This document shows, in pieces, positions 35,701-49,398 of a stretch of DNA of 64,000 nt (positions within the stretch are counted from its first letter, which is position 1; every line of letters begins with the position of its first letter). A program made the translations under genes and the position numbers. The notes below the pieces were generated by a model. That model was not told the DNA's origin and ran no database searches. It saw nothing but the letters and a program-made list of their open reading frames with translations. Source of the DNA: Calliopsis andreniformis (taxonomy: Eukaryota > Arthropoda > Insecta > Hymenoptera > Andrenidae). The DNA lies in contig NW_027480422.1 in NCBI RefSeq assembly GCF_051401765.1, positions 22,338,001-22,402,000 on the forward strand, written 5' to 3'.

Positions 35701-37875
35701 GTGGTTGCAATTATTCCTGTTATACGATGGAAAAACTGTTGTGTTTATATTGTATTTTGTGCATCTGGCGTTGACTTCTAAGGCCGTAGCTATCCGATCT
35801 GGTCGAGCAACGCCCTAGAGTGAAGCCTAGGTTTCCCGGAACGTAGAAATGACCATTACTTTCGCTCTGGTTGCAATTATTCCTGTTATACGATGGAAAA
35901 ACTGTTGGTTATATATTGTATTTTATGCTTCTGGCATTGACTTCTTAGGCCCTAATTATTCGATCTGGTGGAACAACAGCCTAGATTGAAGCCTAGGTTG
36001 CCCGGAACGTAGAAATGACCATTAATTTCACACTGTTTGAAATTATTCATTTTATACGATGCAAATACTGTTGTGTTTATATTGTATTTTGTGCATCTGG
36101 CGTTGACTTCTAAGGCCGTAGCTATCCGATCTGGTGGAGCAACGCCCTAGAGTGAAGCCTAGGTTTCGCGGAACGTAGAAATGACCATTACTTTCACACT
36201 GGTTGCAATTATTCCTGTTATACGATGGAAAAACTGTTGGTTATATATTGTATTTTATGCTTCTGGCATTGACTTCTAAGGCCCTAACCATTCGAACTGG
36301 TGGAGCAACGCCATCGAGTCAAGCCTAGGTTGCCGGAACGTAGAAAGGATCATAACTTGCACACTGGTTGCAATTATTCGTTTTATACGATGGAAAAACT
36401 GTTGTACTTTTATTGTATTTTATGCTTCTGGCGATGACTTCTAAGGCTGTAGCTATTCGATGTGGTGCAGCAACGCCCTAGTATGAAGCCTAGGTTGCCC
36501 GGAACGTAGAAATGACCATTACTTTCACACTGGTTGCAATTATTCCGGTTATACGATGAAAGACCGTTGTATTTTTATTGTATTTTATGCTTCTGCCGTT
36601 GAATTCTAAGTACCTAGCTATTCGGTCTGGTGGAGCCACGCCCTAGAGTGAAGCCTAGGTTGCCCGGAACGTAGAAATGGCCATTACTTTCACACTGGTT
36701 GCAATTATTCCTGTTATACGATGGAAAAACTGTTGTATCTATATTGTATTTTATGCTTCTGGCGTTGACTTCTAAGGCCGTAGCTATTCGATCTGGTGGA
36801 GCAACGCCCTAGAGTGAAGCCTAGGTTGCAGGGAACGTAGAAATGACCATTACTTTCACACTGTTTCCAATTATTCATTTTATACGATTGAAACACTGTT
36901 GTATTTGTTTTGTATTTTATGCTTTTGGCGTTGACTTCTTAGGCCGTAACAATTCGATCTGGTGGAACAACGCCCTAGAGTGAAGCCTAGGTTGCCCGGA
37001 ACGTAGAAATGACCATTACATTCACACTGTTTGTAATTATTCACTATATACGATGTGAAAACTGTTGTGTTTATAATGTATTTTATGCTCCTGGCGTTGA
37101 CTTCTATGGCCCTAGCTATTCGATCTGGTGGAGAAACGCCCCAGTGTGAAGCCTAGGTTGCCGGGAACGTAGAAATGACCAGCACTTTCACACTGGTTGC
37201 AGTTATTCCTGTTATACGATGGAAAAACTGTTGTATTTTTATTGTATTTTTTGCTTCTGGCGTTGAATTCTAAGTCCCTAGCTATTCGACCTGCTGGAGC
37301 AACACCCTAGAGTGAAGCCTAGGTTTGCCGGAACGTAGAAATGACCATTACTTTCACACTGGTTGCAATTATCCTGTTATACGGTGGAAAAACTGTTGTA
37401 TTTATATTGTATTTCATGCTTCTGGCGTTGACATATTAGGCCCTAATTATGCTATCTGGTGGAACAACGACCTAGATTGAAGCCTAGGTTGCCCGGAACG
37501 TAGAAATGACCATTACATTCACACTGTTTGCAATTACTCCTATTATACGATGGAAAAACTGTTGTACCTTTATTGTATTTTATGCATCGGGCGTTGACTT
37601 CTAAGGCCGTAGCTATTCGATGTGTTGGAGCAATGCCCTAGAGTGAAGCCTAGGTTGACCGGAACGTAGAAATGACCATTATTTTCACACTGGTTGCAAT
37701 TATTCCTGTTATACGATGAAAAACTGTTGCATCTTTATTGTATTTTATGCTTGGTGCGTTGACTTCTAAGGCCCTAACCATTCGATCTGGTGGAGCCACG
37801 CCCTAGAGTGAAGCCTAGGTTTCCCGGAACGTTAAAGTGGCCATCACTTTCACACCGGATGCAATTATTCGTTTT
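32736..37875 (+). repeat. 31-mer HOR, copy 1 (5140 bp)
   Basis: Followed directly by a second copy at offset 5140 bp (31 monomers minus 6 bp). Rare variants reappear at exactly +5140: GGAACAAAGGCCTATATT (33319 and 38459), CTTCTGGGGTTGACTTCTTG, GTAGAAAGGATCATAAC, ATTCCGGTTATACG and AACGCCATCGAGTC. In the parts that I compared line by line I found one mismatch (CATTACATTC against CATTACATAC near 38680). The left edge is placed near 32736 because the monomer before it differs from the one before copy 2. Confidence 0.9.
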
Positions 37876-40800
37876 ATACGATGGAAAAGCTGTTGTATTT
37901 ATATTGTGTTTTATGCTTCTGGCGTTGACTTCTTAGGCCCTAACTATTTGATCTGGTGGAGCAACGCCCTAGAGCGAAGCCTAGGTTGCACGGAACGTAG
38001 AAATGATCATAACTTGCACACTGGTTGCAATTATTCGTTTTATACGATGGAAAAACTGTTGTACTTTTATTGTATTTTATGCTTCTGGCGATGACTTCTA
38101 AGGCTGTAGCTATTCGATCTGGAGGAGCTACGCCCTAGAGTGAAGCCTAGGTTGCCCGGAACGTAGAAATGACTACCACTTTCACACTGGTTGCAATTAT
38201 TTCTGTTATACGATGGAAAAACTGTTGTATTTATTTTGTATTTTATGCTCCGGGAGTAGACTTCTAAGGCACTAGATATTCGAACTGGCGGAGCAACGAC
38301 CTAGAGTGAAGCGTAGATTGCCCGGAACGTAGAAATGGCCATTACTTGCACACTGGATGCAGTTATTCGTTTTATACGATGGAAAAACCGTTGTATTTAT
38401 ATTGTATGTTATGCTTCTGGCGTTGACTTCTTAGGCTCTTGCTATTCGATCTGGTGGAACAAAGGCCTATATTAAATCCTAGGTTGCCCGGAACGTAGAA
38501 ATGACCATAACTTTCACACCGGTTGCAATTACTCCTGTTATACGATGGAAAATCTGTTGTATCTTTATTGTCTTTTATGCTTCGGGCGTTGACTTCTAAG
38601 GCCCTAACTGTTCGATCTGGTGGAACAACGACCTAGATTGAAGCCTAGGTTGCCCGGAACGTAGAAATGACCATTACATACACACTGTTTGCAATTATTC
38701 ATTTTATACGATGTGAAAACTGTTGTATTTATAATGTATTTTATGCTCCTGGCGTTGACTTCTAAGGCCGTAGCTATTCGATCTGGTGGAGCGACGCCCT
38801 AGAGTGAAGCCTAAGTTTCCCGGAACGTAGAAATGTCCATTATTTTCACAGTGGTTGCAATTATTCCTGTTATACGATGGAAAAACTGTTGTGTTTATAT
38901 TGTGTTTTGTGCATCTGGCGTTGACTTCTAAGGCCGTAGCTATCCGATCTGGTGGAGCAACGCCCTAGAGTGAAGCCTAGGTTTCCCGGAACGTAGAAAT
39001 GACCATAACTTTCACACTGGTTGCAATTATTCGTTTTATACGATGGAAAAGCTGTTGTATTTATATTGTGTTTTATGCTTCTGGCGTTGACTTCTTAGGC
39101 CCTAACTATTTGATCTGGTGGAGCAACGCCCTAGAGTGAAGCCTAAGTTGCACGGAACGTAGAAATGACCATTACTCTCACACTGGTTGCAATTACTCAT
39201 ATTATACGATGGAAAAACTGTTGTATCTTTATTGTATTTTATGCATCGGGCGTTGACTTCTAAGGCCGTAGCTATTCGATGTGTTGGAGCAACGCCCTAG
39301 AGTGAAGCCTAGGTTGACCGGAACGTAGAAATGACCATTATTTTCACACTGGTTGCAATTATTCCTGTTATACGATGAAAAACTGTTGCATCTTTATTGT
39401 ATTTTATGCTTGGTGCGTTGACTTCTAAGGCCCTAACCATTCGATCTGGTGGAGCCACGCCCTAGAGTGAAGCCTAGGTTTCCCGGAACGTAGAAGTGGC
39501 CATGACTTTCACACCGGATGCAATTATTCGTTTTATACGAAGGAAAAACTGATGTATTTATATTGTATTTTATGCTTCTGGGGTTGACTTCTTGGGCCAT
39601 AACTATTCGATCTGGTGGAACAACGCCCTAGATTGAAGCCTATCTTGCCCGGAACGTAGAAATGACTACTACTTTCACACTGGTTGCAATTATTCATTTT
39701 ATACGATGGAAAAACTGTTGTACTTTTATTGTACTTTATGCTTCTGGCGTTGACTTCTAAGGCCGTGGCTATTCGATGTGGTGCAGCAACGCCCTAGTGT
39801 GAAGCCTAGGTTGCCCGGAACGTAGAAATGGCCATTACTTTCACAATGGTTGGAATTATTCCTGTTATACCATGAAAGACTGTTGTATTTTTATTGTATT
39901 TTATGCTTCTGCCGTTGAATTCTAATTCCCTAGCTATTCGATCTGGAGGAGCTACGCCCTAGGGTGAAGCCTAGGTTGCACGGAACGTAGAAATGACTAC
40001 CACTTTCACACTGGTTGCAATTATTTCTGTTATACGATGGAAAATCTGTTGGTTATATATTGTATTTTATGCTTCTGGCATTGACTTCTTAGGCCCTAAT
40101 TATTCGATCTGGTGGAACAACAGCCTAGATTGAAGCCTAGGTTGCCCGGAACGTAGAAATGACCATTACTTGCACACTGGATGCAGTTATTCGTTTTATA
40201 CGATGGAAAAACCGTTGTATTTATATTGTATGTTATGCTTCTGGCGTTGACTTCTTAGGCCCTTGCTATTCGATCTGGTGGAACAACGCCCTATATTAAA
40301 TCCTAAGTAGCCCGGAACGTAGAAATGAACATAACTTTCACACCGGTTGCAATTACTCCTGTTATACGATGGAAAATCTGTTGTATCTTTATTGTCTTTT
40401 ATGCTTCGGGCGTTGACTTCTAAGGCCCTAACTGTTCGATCTGGTGGAACAACGCCCTAGAGTGAAGCCTAGGTTGCCCGGAACGTAGAAATGGCCATTA
40501 CTTTCACACTGGATGCAATTATTCGTTGTATACGATGGAAAAACTGTTGTGTTTATATTGTATTTCATGCTTCTGGCGTTGACATATTAGGCCCTAATTA
40601 TGCTATCTGGTGGAACAACGATCTAGATTGAAGCCTAGGTTGCCCGGAACGTAGAAATGACCATTACATTCACACTGTTTGCAATTATTCATTTTATACG
40701 ATGTGAAAACTGTTGTATTTATTATGTACTTTATGCTCCTGGCGTTGACTTCTAAGGCCGTAGCTATTCGATCTGGTGGAGCGACGCCCTAGAGTGAAGC

Positions 40801-43015
40801 CTAAGTTTCCCGGAACGTAGAAGTGTCCATTACTTTCACAGTGGTTGCAATTATTCCTGTTATACGATGGAAAAACTGTTGTGTTTATATTGTATTTTGT
40901 GCATCTGGCGTTGACTTCTAAGGCCGTAGCTATCCGATCTGGTCGAGCAACGCCCTAGAGTGAAGCCTAGGTTTCCCGGAACGTAGAAATGACCATTACT
41001 TTCGCTCTGGTTGCAATTATTCCTGTTATACGATGGAAAAACTGTTGGTTATATATTGTATTTTATGCTTCTGGCATTGACTTCTTAGGCCCTAATTATT
41101 CGATCTGGTGGAACAACAGCCTAGATTGAAGCCTAGGTTGCCCGGAACGTAGAAATGACCATTAATTTCACACTGTTTGAAATTATTCATTTTATACGAT
41201 GCAAATACTGTTGTGTTTATATTGTATTTTGTGCATCTGGCGTTGACTTCTAAGGCCGTAGCTATCCGATCTGGTGGAGCAACGCCCTAGAGTGAAGCCT
41301 AGGTTTCGCGGAACGTAGAAATGACCATTACTTTCACACTGGTTGCAATTATTCCTGTTATACGATGGAAAAACTGTTGGTTATATATTGTATTTTATGC
41401 TTCTGGCATTGACTTCTAAGGCCCTAACCATTCGAACTGGTGGAGCAACGCCATCGAGTCAAGCCTAGGTTGCCGGAACGTAGAAAGGATCATAACTTGC
41501 ACACTGGTTGCAATTATTCGTTTTATACGATGGAAAAACTGTTGTACTTTTATTGTATTTTATGCTTCTGGCGATGACTTCTAAGGCTGTAGCTATTCGA
41601 TGTGGTGCAGCAACGCCCTAGTATGAAGCCTAGGTTGCCCGGAACGTAGAAATGACCATTACTTTCACACTGGTTGCAATTATTCCGGTTATACGATGAA
41701 AGACCGTTGTATTTTTATTGTATTTTATGCTTCTGCCGTTGAATTCTAAGTACCTAGCTATTCGGTCTGGTGGAGCCACGCCCTAGAGTGAAGCCTAGGT
41801 TGCCCGGAACGTAGAAATGGCCATTACTTTCACACTGGTTGCAATTATTCCTGTTATACGATGGAAAAACTGTTGTATCTATATTGTATTTTATGCTTCT
41901 GGCGTTGACTTCTAAGGCCGTAGCTATTCGATCTGGTGGAGCAACGCCCTAGAGTGAAGCCTAGGTTGCAGGGAACGTAGAAATGACCATTACTTTCACA
42001 CTGTTTCCAATTATTCATTTTATACGATTGAAACACTGTTGTATTTGTTTTGTATTTTATGCTTTTGGCGTTGACTTCTTAGGCCGTAACAATTCGATCT
42101 GGTGGAACAACGCCCTAGAGTGAAGCCTAGGTTGCCCGGAACGTAGAAATGACCATTACATTCACACTGTTTGTAATTATTCACTATATACGATGTGAAA
42201 ACTGTTGTGTTTATAATGTATTTTATGCTCCTGGCGTTGACTTCTATGGCCCTAGCTATTCGATCTGGTGGAGAAACGCCCCAGTGTGAAGCCTAGGTTG
42301 CCGGGAACGTAGAAATGACCAGCACTTTCACACTGGTTGCAGTTATTCCTGTTATACGATGGAAAAACTGTTGTATTTTTATTGTATTTTTTGCTTCTGG
42401 CGTTGAATTCTAAGTCCCTAGCTATTCGACCTGCTGGAGCAACACCCTAGAGTGAAGCCTAGGTTTGCCGGAACGTAGAAATGACCATTACTTTCACACT
42501 GGTTGCAATTATCCTGTTATACGGTGGAAAAACTGTTGTATTTATATTGTATTTCATGCTTCTGGCGTTGACATATTAGGCCCTAATTATGCTATCTGGT
42601 GGAACAACGACCTAGATTGAAGCCTAGGTTGCCCGGAACGTAGAAATGACCATTACATTCACACTGTTTGCAATTACTCCTATTATACGATGGAAAAACT
42701 GTTGTACCTTTATTGTATTTTATGCATCGGGCGTTGACTTCTAAGGCCGTAGCTATTCGATGTGTTGGAGCAATGCCCTAGAGTGAAGCCTAGGTTGACC
42801 GGAACGTAGAAATGACCATTATTTTCACACTGGTTGCAATTATTCCTGTTATACGATGAAAAACTGTTGCATCTTTATTGTATTTTATGCTTGGTGCGTT
42901 GACTTCTAAGGCCCTAACCATTCGATCTGGTGGAGCCACGCCCTAGAGTGAAGCCTAGGTTTCCCGGAACGTTAAAGTGGCCATCACTTTCACACCGGAT
43001 GCAATTATTCGTTTT
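37876..43015 (+). repeat. 31-mer HOR, copy 2 (5140 bp)
   Basis: Directly adjacent to copy 1 and almost identical. At its end (GCAATTATTCGTTTTATACG near 43018) the sequence does not start a third copy. It switches to GATGGAAAAACTG and a CATATTAGGCCCTAATTATG monomer like that at 40553. The junction again falls in the conserved TTATACGATGGAAAA part of the monomer. The shared single-base indels of copy 1 are kept. Confidence 0.9.
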
Positions 43016-43100
43016 ATACGATGGAAAAACTGTTGTATTTATATTGTATTTCATGCTTCTGGCGTTGACATATTAGGCCCTAATTATGCTATCTGGTGGA
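40615..43100 (+). repeat. 15-mer HOR variant (2486 bp), overlapping 31-mer copy 2
   Basis: The marker ACAACGATCTAGATTG occurs at 35475, 40615, 43101, 45753 and 49399. The spacings are 5140, 2486, 2652 and 3646 bp, close to 31, 15, 16 and 22 monomers. This entry is the 2486-bp interval. It shares its right part with 31-mer copy 2, showing that the 5140-bp and 2486-bp repeats are different lengths of one family and not independent inventions. Confidence 0.75.
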
Positions 43101-45752
43101 ACAACGATCTAGATTGAAGCCTAGGTTGCCCGGAACGTAGAAATGACCATTACATTCACACTGTTTGCAATTATTCATTTTATACGATGTGAAAACTGTT
43201 ATATTTATTATGTACCTTATGCTCCTGGCGTTGACTTCTAAGGCCGTAGCTATTCGATCTGGTGGAGCGACGCCCTAGAGTGAAGCCTAAGTTTCCCGGA
43301 ACGTAGAAGTGTCCATTACTTTCACAGTGGTTGCAATTATTCCTGTTATACGATGGAAAAACTGTTGTGTTTATATTGTATTTTGTGCATCTGGCGTTGA
43401 CTTCTAAGGCCGTAGCTATCCGATCTGGTCGAGCAACGCCCTAGAGTGAAGCCTAGGTTTCCCGGAACGTAGAAATGACCATCACTTTCGCTCTGGTTGC
43501 AATTATTCCTGTTATACGATGGAAAAACTGTTGGTTATATATTGTATTTTATGCTTCTGGCATTGACTTCTTAGGTCCTAATTATTCGATCTGGTGGAAC
43601 AACAGCCTAGATTGAAGCCTAGGTTGCCCGGAACGTAGAAATGACCATTAATTTCACACTGTTTGAAATTATTCATTTTATACGATGCAAATACTGTTGT
43701 GTTTATATTGTATTTTGTGCATCTGGCGTTGACTTCTAAGGCCGTAGCTATCCGATCAGGTGGAGCAACGCCCTAGAGTGAAGCCTAGGTTTCGCGGAAC
43801 GTAGAAATGACCATTACTTTCACACTGGTTGCAATTATTCCTGTTATACGATGGAAAAGCTGTTGGTTATATATTGTATTTTATGCTTCTGGCATTGACT
43901 TCTAAGGCCCTAACCATTCGAACTGGTGGAGCAACGCCCTCGAGTCAAGCCTAGGTTGCCGGAACGTAGAAAGAATCATAACTTGCACACTGGTTGCAAT
44001 TATTCGTTTTATACGATGGAAAAACTGTTGTACTTTTATTGTATTTTATGCTTCTGACGATGACTTCTAAGGCTGTAGCTATTCGATGTGGTGCAGCAAC
44101 GCCCTAGTATGAAGCCTAGGTTGCCCGGAACGTAGAAATGACCATTACTTTCACACTGGTTGCAATTATTCCTGTTATACGATGAAAGACTGTTGTATTT
44201 TTATTGTATTTTATGCTTCTGCCGTTGAATTCTAAGTACCTAGCTATTCGGTCTGGTGGGGCCACGCCCTAGAGTGAAGCCTAGGTTGCCCGGAACGTAG
44301 AAATGGCCATTACTTTCACACTGGTTGCAATTATTCCTGTTATACGATGGAAAAACTGTTGTATCTATATTGTATTTTATGCTTCTGGCGTTGACTTCTA
44401 AGGCCGTAGCTATTCGATCTGGTGGAGCAACGCCCTAGAGTGAAGCCTAGGTTGCACGGAACGTAGAAATGACCATTACTTTCACACTGTTTCCAATTAT
44501 TCATTTTATACGATTGAAACACTGTTGTATTTGTTTTGTATTTTATGCTTTTGACGTTGACTTCTTAGGCCGTAACAATTCGATCTGGTGGAACAACGCC
44601 CTAGAGTGAAGCCTAGGTTGCCCGGAACGTAGAAATGACCATTACATTCACACTGTTTGTAATTATTCACTATATACGATGTGAAAACTGTTGTGTTTAT
44701 AATGTATTTTATGCTCCTGGCGTTGACTTCTATGGCCGTAGCTATTCGATCTGGTGGAGCGACGCCCTAGAGTGAAGCCTAGGTTGCCCGGAACGTGGAA
44801 ATGACCAGTACATTCACACTGGCTGCAGTTATTCCTGTTATACGATGGAAAAACTGTTGTATTTTTATTGTATTTTTTGCTTCTGGCTTTGAATTCTAAG
44901 TCCCTAGCTATTCGATCTGGTGGAGAAACGCCCCAGTGTGAAGCCTAGATTGCCGAGAACGTAGAAATGACCAGCACTTTCACACTGGTTGCAGTTATTC
45001 CTGTTATACGATGGAAAAACTGTTGTATTTTTATTGTATTTTTTGCTTCTGGCGTTGAATTCTAAGTCCCTAGCTATTCGACCTGCTGGAGCAACACCCT
45101 AGAGTGAAGCCTAGGTTTGCCGGAACGTAGAAATGACCATTACTTTCACACTGGTTGCAATTATCCTGTTATACGGTGGAAAAACTGTTGTATTTATATT
45201 GTATTTCATGCTTCTGGCGTTGACATATTAGGCCCTAATTATGCTATCTGGTGGAACAACGACCTAGATTGAAGCCTAGGTTGCCCGGAACGTAGAAATG
45301 ACCATTACATTCACACTGTTTGCAATTACTCCTATTATACGATGGAAAAACTGTTGTACCTTTATTGTATTTTATGCATCGGGCGTTGACTTCTAAGGCC
45401 GTAGCTATTCGATGTGTTGGAGCAATGCCCTAGAGTGAAGCCTAGGTTGACCGGAACGTAGAAATGACCATTATTTTCACACTGGTTGCAATTATTCCTG
45501 TTATACGATGAAAAACTGTTGCATCTTTATTGTATTTTATGCTTGGTGCGTTGACTTCTAAGGCCCTAACCATTCGATCTGGTGGAGCCACGCCCTAGAG
45601 TGAAGCCTAGGTTTCCCGGAACGTAAAAGTGGCCATCACTTTCACACCGGATGCAATTATTCGTTTTATACGATGGAAAAACTGTTGTATTTATATTGTA
45701 TTTCATGCTTCTGGCGTTGACATATTAGGCCCTAATTACGCTATCTGGTGGA
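43101..45752 (+). repeat. 16-mer HOR variant (2652 bp)
   Basis: Collinear with the 2486-bp unit but one monomer longer. Near 44760-44940 it has a monomer with GAACGTGGAAATGACCAG and GGCTTTGAATTC, missing at the equivalent place in the 31-mer (about 42250). There, CTCCTGGCGTTGACTTCTAT runs straight into GGCCCTAGCTATTCG and GAGAAACGCCCC. Shared private variants with the next unit are GTTATATTTATTATGTACC (43199 and 45851), TATCCGATCAGGTGG and AAGAATCATAACTTGC. Confidence 0.8.
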
Positions 45753-48700
45753 ACAACGATCTAGATTGAAGCCTAGGTTGCCCGGAACGTAGAAATGACC
45801 ATTACATTCACACTGTTTGCAATTATTCATTTTATACGATGTGAAAACTGTTATATTTATTATGTACCTTATGCTCCTGGCGTTGACTTCTAAGGCCGTA
45901 GCTATTCGATCTGGTGGAGCGACGCCCTAGAGTGAAGCCTAAGTTTCCCGGAACGTAGAAGTGTCCATTACTTTCACAGTGGTTGCAATTATTCCTGTTA
46001 TACGATGGAAAAACTGTTGTGTTTATATTGTATTTTGTGCATCTGGCGTTGACTTCTAAGGCCGTAGCTATCCGATCAGGTGGAGCAACGCCCTAGAGTG
46101 AAGCCTAGGTTTCGCGGAACGTAGAAATGACCATTACTTTCACACTGGTTGCAATTATTCCTGTTATACGATGGAAAAGCTGTTGGTTATATATTGTATT
46201 TTATGCTTCTGGCATTGACTTCTAAGGCCCTAACCATTCGAACTGGTGGAGCAACGCCCTCGAGTCAAGCCTAGGTTGCCGGAACGTAGAAAGAATCATA
46301 ACTTGCACACTGGTTGCAATTATTCGTTTTATACGATGGAAAAACTGTTGTACTTTTATTGTATTTTATGCTTCTGACGATGACTTCTAAGGCTGTAGCT
46401 ATTCGATGTGGTGCAGCAACGCCCTAGTATGAAGCCTAGGTTGCCCGGAACGTAGAAATGACCATTACTTTCACACTGGTTGCAATTATTCCTGTTATAC
46501 GATGAAAGACTGTTGTATTTTTATTGTATTTTATGCTTCTGCCGTTGAATTCTAAGTACCTAGCTATTCGGTCTGGTGGGGCCACGCCCTAGAGTGAAGC
46601 CTAGGTTGCCCGGAACGTAGAAATGGCCATTACTTTCACACTGGTTGCAATTATTCCTGTTATACGATGGAAAAACTGTTGTATCTATATTGTATTTTAT
46701 GCTTCTGGCGTTGACTTCTAAGGCCGTAGCTATTCGATCTGGTGGAGCAACGCCCTAGAGTGAAGCCTAGGTTGCACGGAACGTAGAAATGACCATTACA
46801 TTCACACTGTTTGTAATTATTCACTATATACGATGTGAAAACTGTTGTGTTTATAATGTATTTTATGCTCCTGGCGTTGACTTCTAAGGCCGTAGCTACT
46901 CGATCTGGTGGAGCGACGGCCTAGAGTGAAGCCTAGGTTGCCCGGAACGTGGAAATGACCAGTACTTTCACACTGGCTGCAGTTATTCCTGTTATACGAT
47001 GGAAAAACTGTTGTATTTTTATTGTATTTTTTGCTTCTGGCTTTGAATTCTAAGTCCCTAGCTATTCGATCTGGTGGAGAAACGCCCCAGTGTGAAGCCT
47101 AGGTTGCCCGGAACGTAGAAATGACCAGCACTTTCACACTGGTTGCCGTTATTCCTGTTATACGATGGAAAAACTGTTGTATTTTTATTGTATTTTTTGC
47201 TTCTGGCGTTGAATTCTAAGTCCCTAGCTATTCGACCTACTGGAGCAACACCCTAGAGTGAAGCCTAGGTTTCCCGGAACGTAGAAATGACCATTACTTT
47301 CACACTGGTTGCAATTATCCTGTTATACGGTGGAAAAACTGTTGTATTTATATTGTATTTCATGCTTCTGGCGTTGACATATTAGGCCCTAATTATGCTA
47401 TCTGGTGGAACAACGACCTAGATTGAAGCCTAGGTTGCCCGGAACGTAGAAATGACCATTACATTCACACTGTTTGCAATTATTCATTTTATACGATGTG
47501 AAAACTGTTGTATTTATAATGTATTTTATGCTCCTGGCGTTGACTTCTAAGGCCGTAGCTATTCGATCTGGTGGAGCGACGCCCTAGAGTGAAGCCTAAG
47601 TTTCCCGGAACGTAGAAATGTCCATTACTTTCACAGTGGTTGCAATTATTCGTTTTATACGATGGAAAAGCTGTTGTATTTATATTGTGTTTTATGCTTC
47701 TGGCGTTGACTTCTTAGGCCCTAACTATTTGATCTGGTGGAGCAACGCCCTAGAGTGAAGCCTAGGTTGCACGGAACGTAGAAATGACCATTACTCTCAC
47801 ACTGGTTGCAATTACTCCTATTATACGATGGAAAAACTGTTGTATCTTTATTGTATTTTATGCATCGGGCGTTGACTTCTAAGGCCGTAGCTATTCGATG
47901 TGTTGGAGCAACGCCCTAGAGTGAAGCCTAGGTTGACCGGAACGTAGAAATGACCATTATTTTCACACTGGTTGCAATTATTCCTGTTATACGATGAAAA
48001 ACTGTTGCATCTTTATTGTATTTTATGCTTGGTGCGTTGACTTCTATGGCCCTAACTGTTCGATCTGGTGGAACAACGCCCTAGAGTGAAGCCTAGGTTG
48101 CACGGAACGTAGAAATGACCATTACTTTCACACTGTTTCCAATTATTCATTTTATACGATTGAAACACTGTTGTATTTGTTTTGTATTTTATGCTTTTGG
48201 CGTTGACTTCTTAGGCCGTAACAATTCGATCTGGTGGAACAACGCCCTAGAGTGAAGCCTAGGTTGCCCGGAACGTAGAAATGACCATTACATTCACACT
48301 GTTTGTAATTATTCACTATATACGATGTGAAAACTGTTGTGTTTATAATGTATTTTATGCTCCTGGCGTAGACTTCTAAGGCCGTAGCAATTCGATCTGG
48401 TGGAGCGACGCCCTAGAGTGAAGCCTAGGTTGCCCGGAACGTGGAAATGACCAGTACTTTCACACTGGCTGCAGTTATTCCTGTTATACGATGGAAAAAC
48501 TGTTGTATTTTTATTGTATTTTTTGCTTCTGGCTTTGAATTCTAAGTCCCTAGCTATTCGATCTGGTGGAGAAACGCCCCAGTGTGAAGCCTAGGTTGCC
48601 GGGAACGTAGAAATGACCAGCACTTTCACACTGGTTGCAGTTATTCCTGTTATACGATGGAAAAACTGTTGTATTTTTGTTGTATTTTTTGCTTCTGGCG

Positions 48701-49398
48701 TTGAATTCTAAGTCCCTAGCTATTCGACCTGCTGGAGCAACACCCTAGAGTGAAGCCTAGGTTTCCCGGAACGTAGAAATGACCATTACTTTCACACTGG
48801 TTGCAATTATCCTGTTATACGGTGGAAAAACTGTTGTATTTATATTGTATTTCATGCTTCTGGCGTTGACATATTAGGCCCTAATTATGCTATCTGGTGG
48901 AACAACGACCCAGATTGAAGCCTAGGTTGCCCGGAACGTAGAAATGACAATTACATTCACACTGTTTGCAATTACTCCTATTATACGATGGAAAAACTGT
49001 TGTATCTTTATTGTATTTTATGCATCGGGCGTTGACTTCTAAGGCCGTAGCTATTCGATGTGTTGGAGCAACGCCCTAGAGTGAAGCCTAGGTTGACCGG
49101 AACGTAGAAATGACCATTATTTTCACACTGGTTGCAATTATTCCTGTTATACGATGAAAAACTGTTGCATCTTTATTGTATTTTATGCTTGGTGCGTTGA
49201 CTTCTAAGGCCCTAACCATTCGATCTGGTGGAGCCACGCCCTAGAGTGAAGCCTAGGTTTCCCGGAACTTAGAAGTGGCCATCACTTTCACACCGGATGC
49301 AATTATACGTTTTATACGATGGAAAAACTGTTGTATTTATATTGTATTTCATGCTTCTGGCGTTGACATATTAGGCCCTAATTATGCTATCTGGTGGA
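45753..49398 (+). repeat. 22-mer HOR variant (3646 bp) with internal deletions and a 9-mer duplication
   Basis: Relative to the preceding unit it lacks two monomers near 46060: the offset of shared markers drops from 2652 to 2320, exactly 332 bp. It lacks one more near 46790, where the GTTGCACGGAACGTAG monomer runs straight into CATTCACACTGTTTGTAATT. It also contains a repeat: about 46780-47460 recurs at 48272-48950 (offset 1492, nine monomers minus 2 bp). Monomers near 47650-48040 belong to the 33.9-34.3 kb type. Confidence 0.75.
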
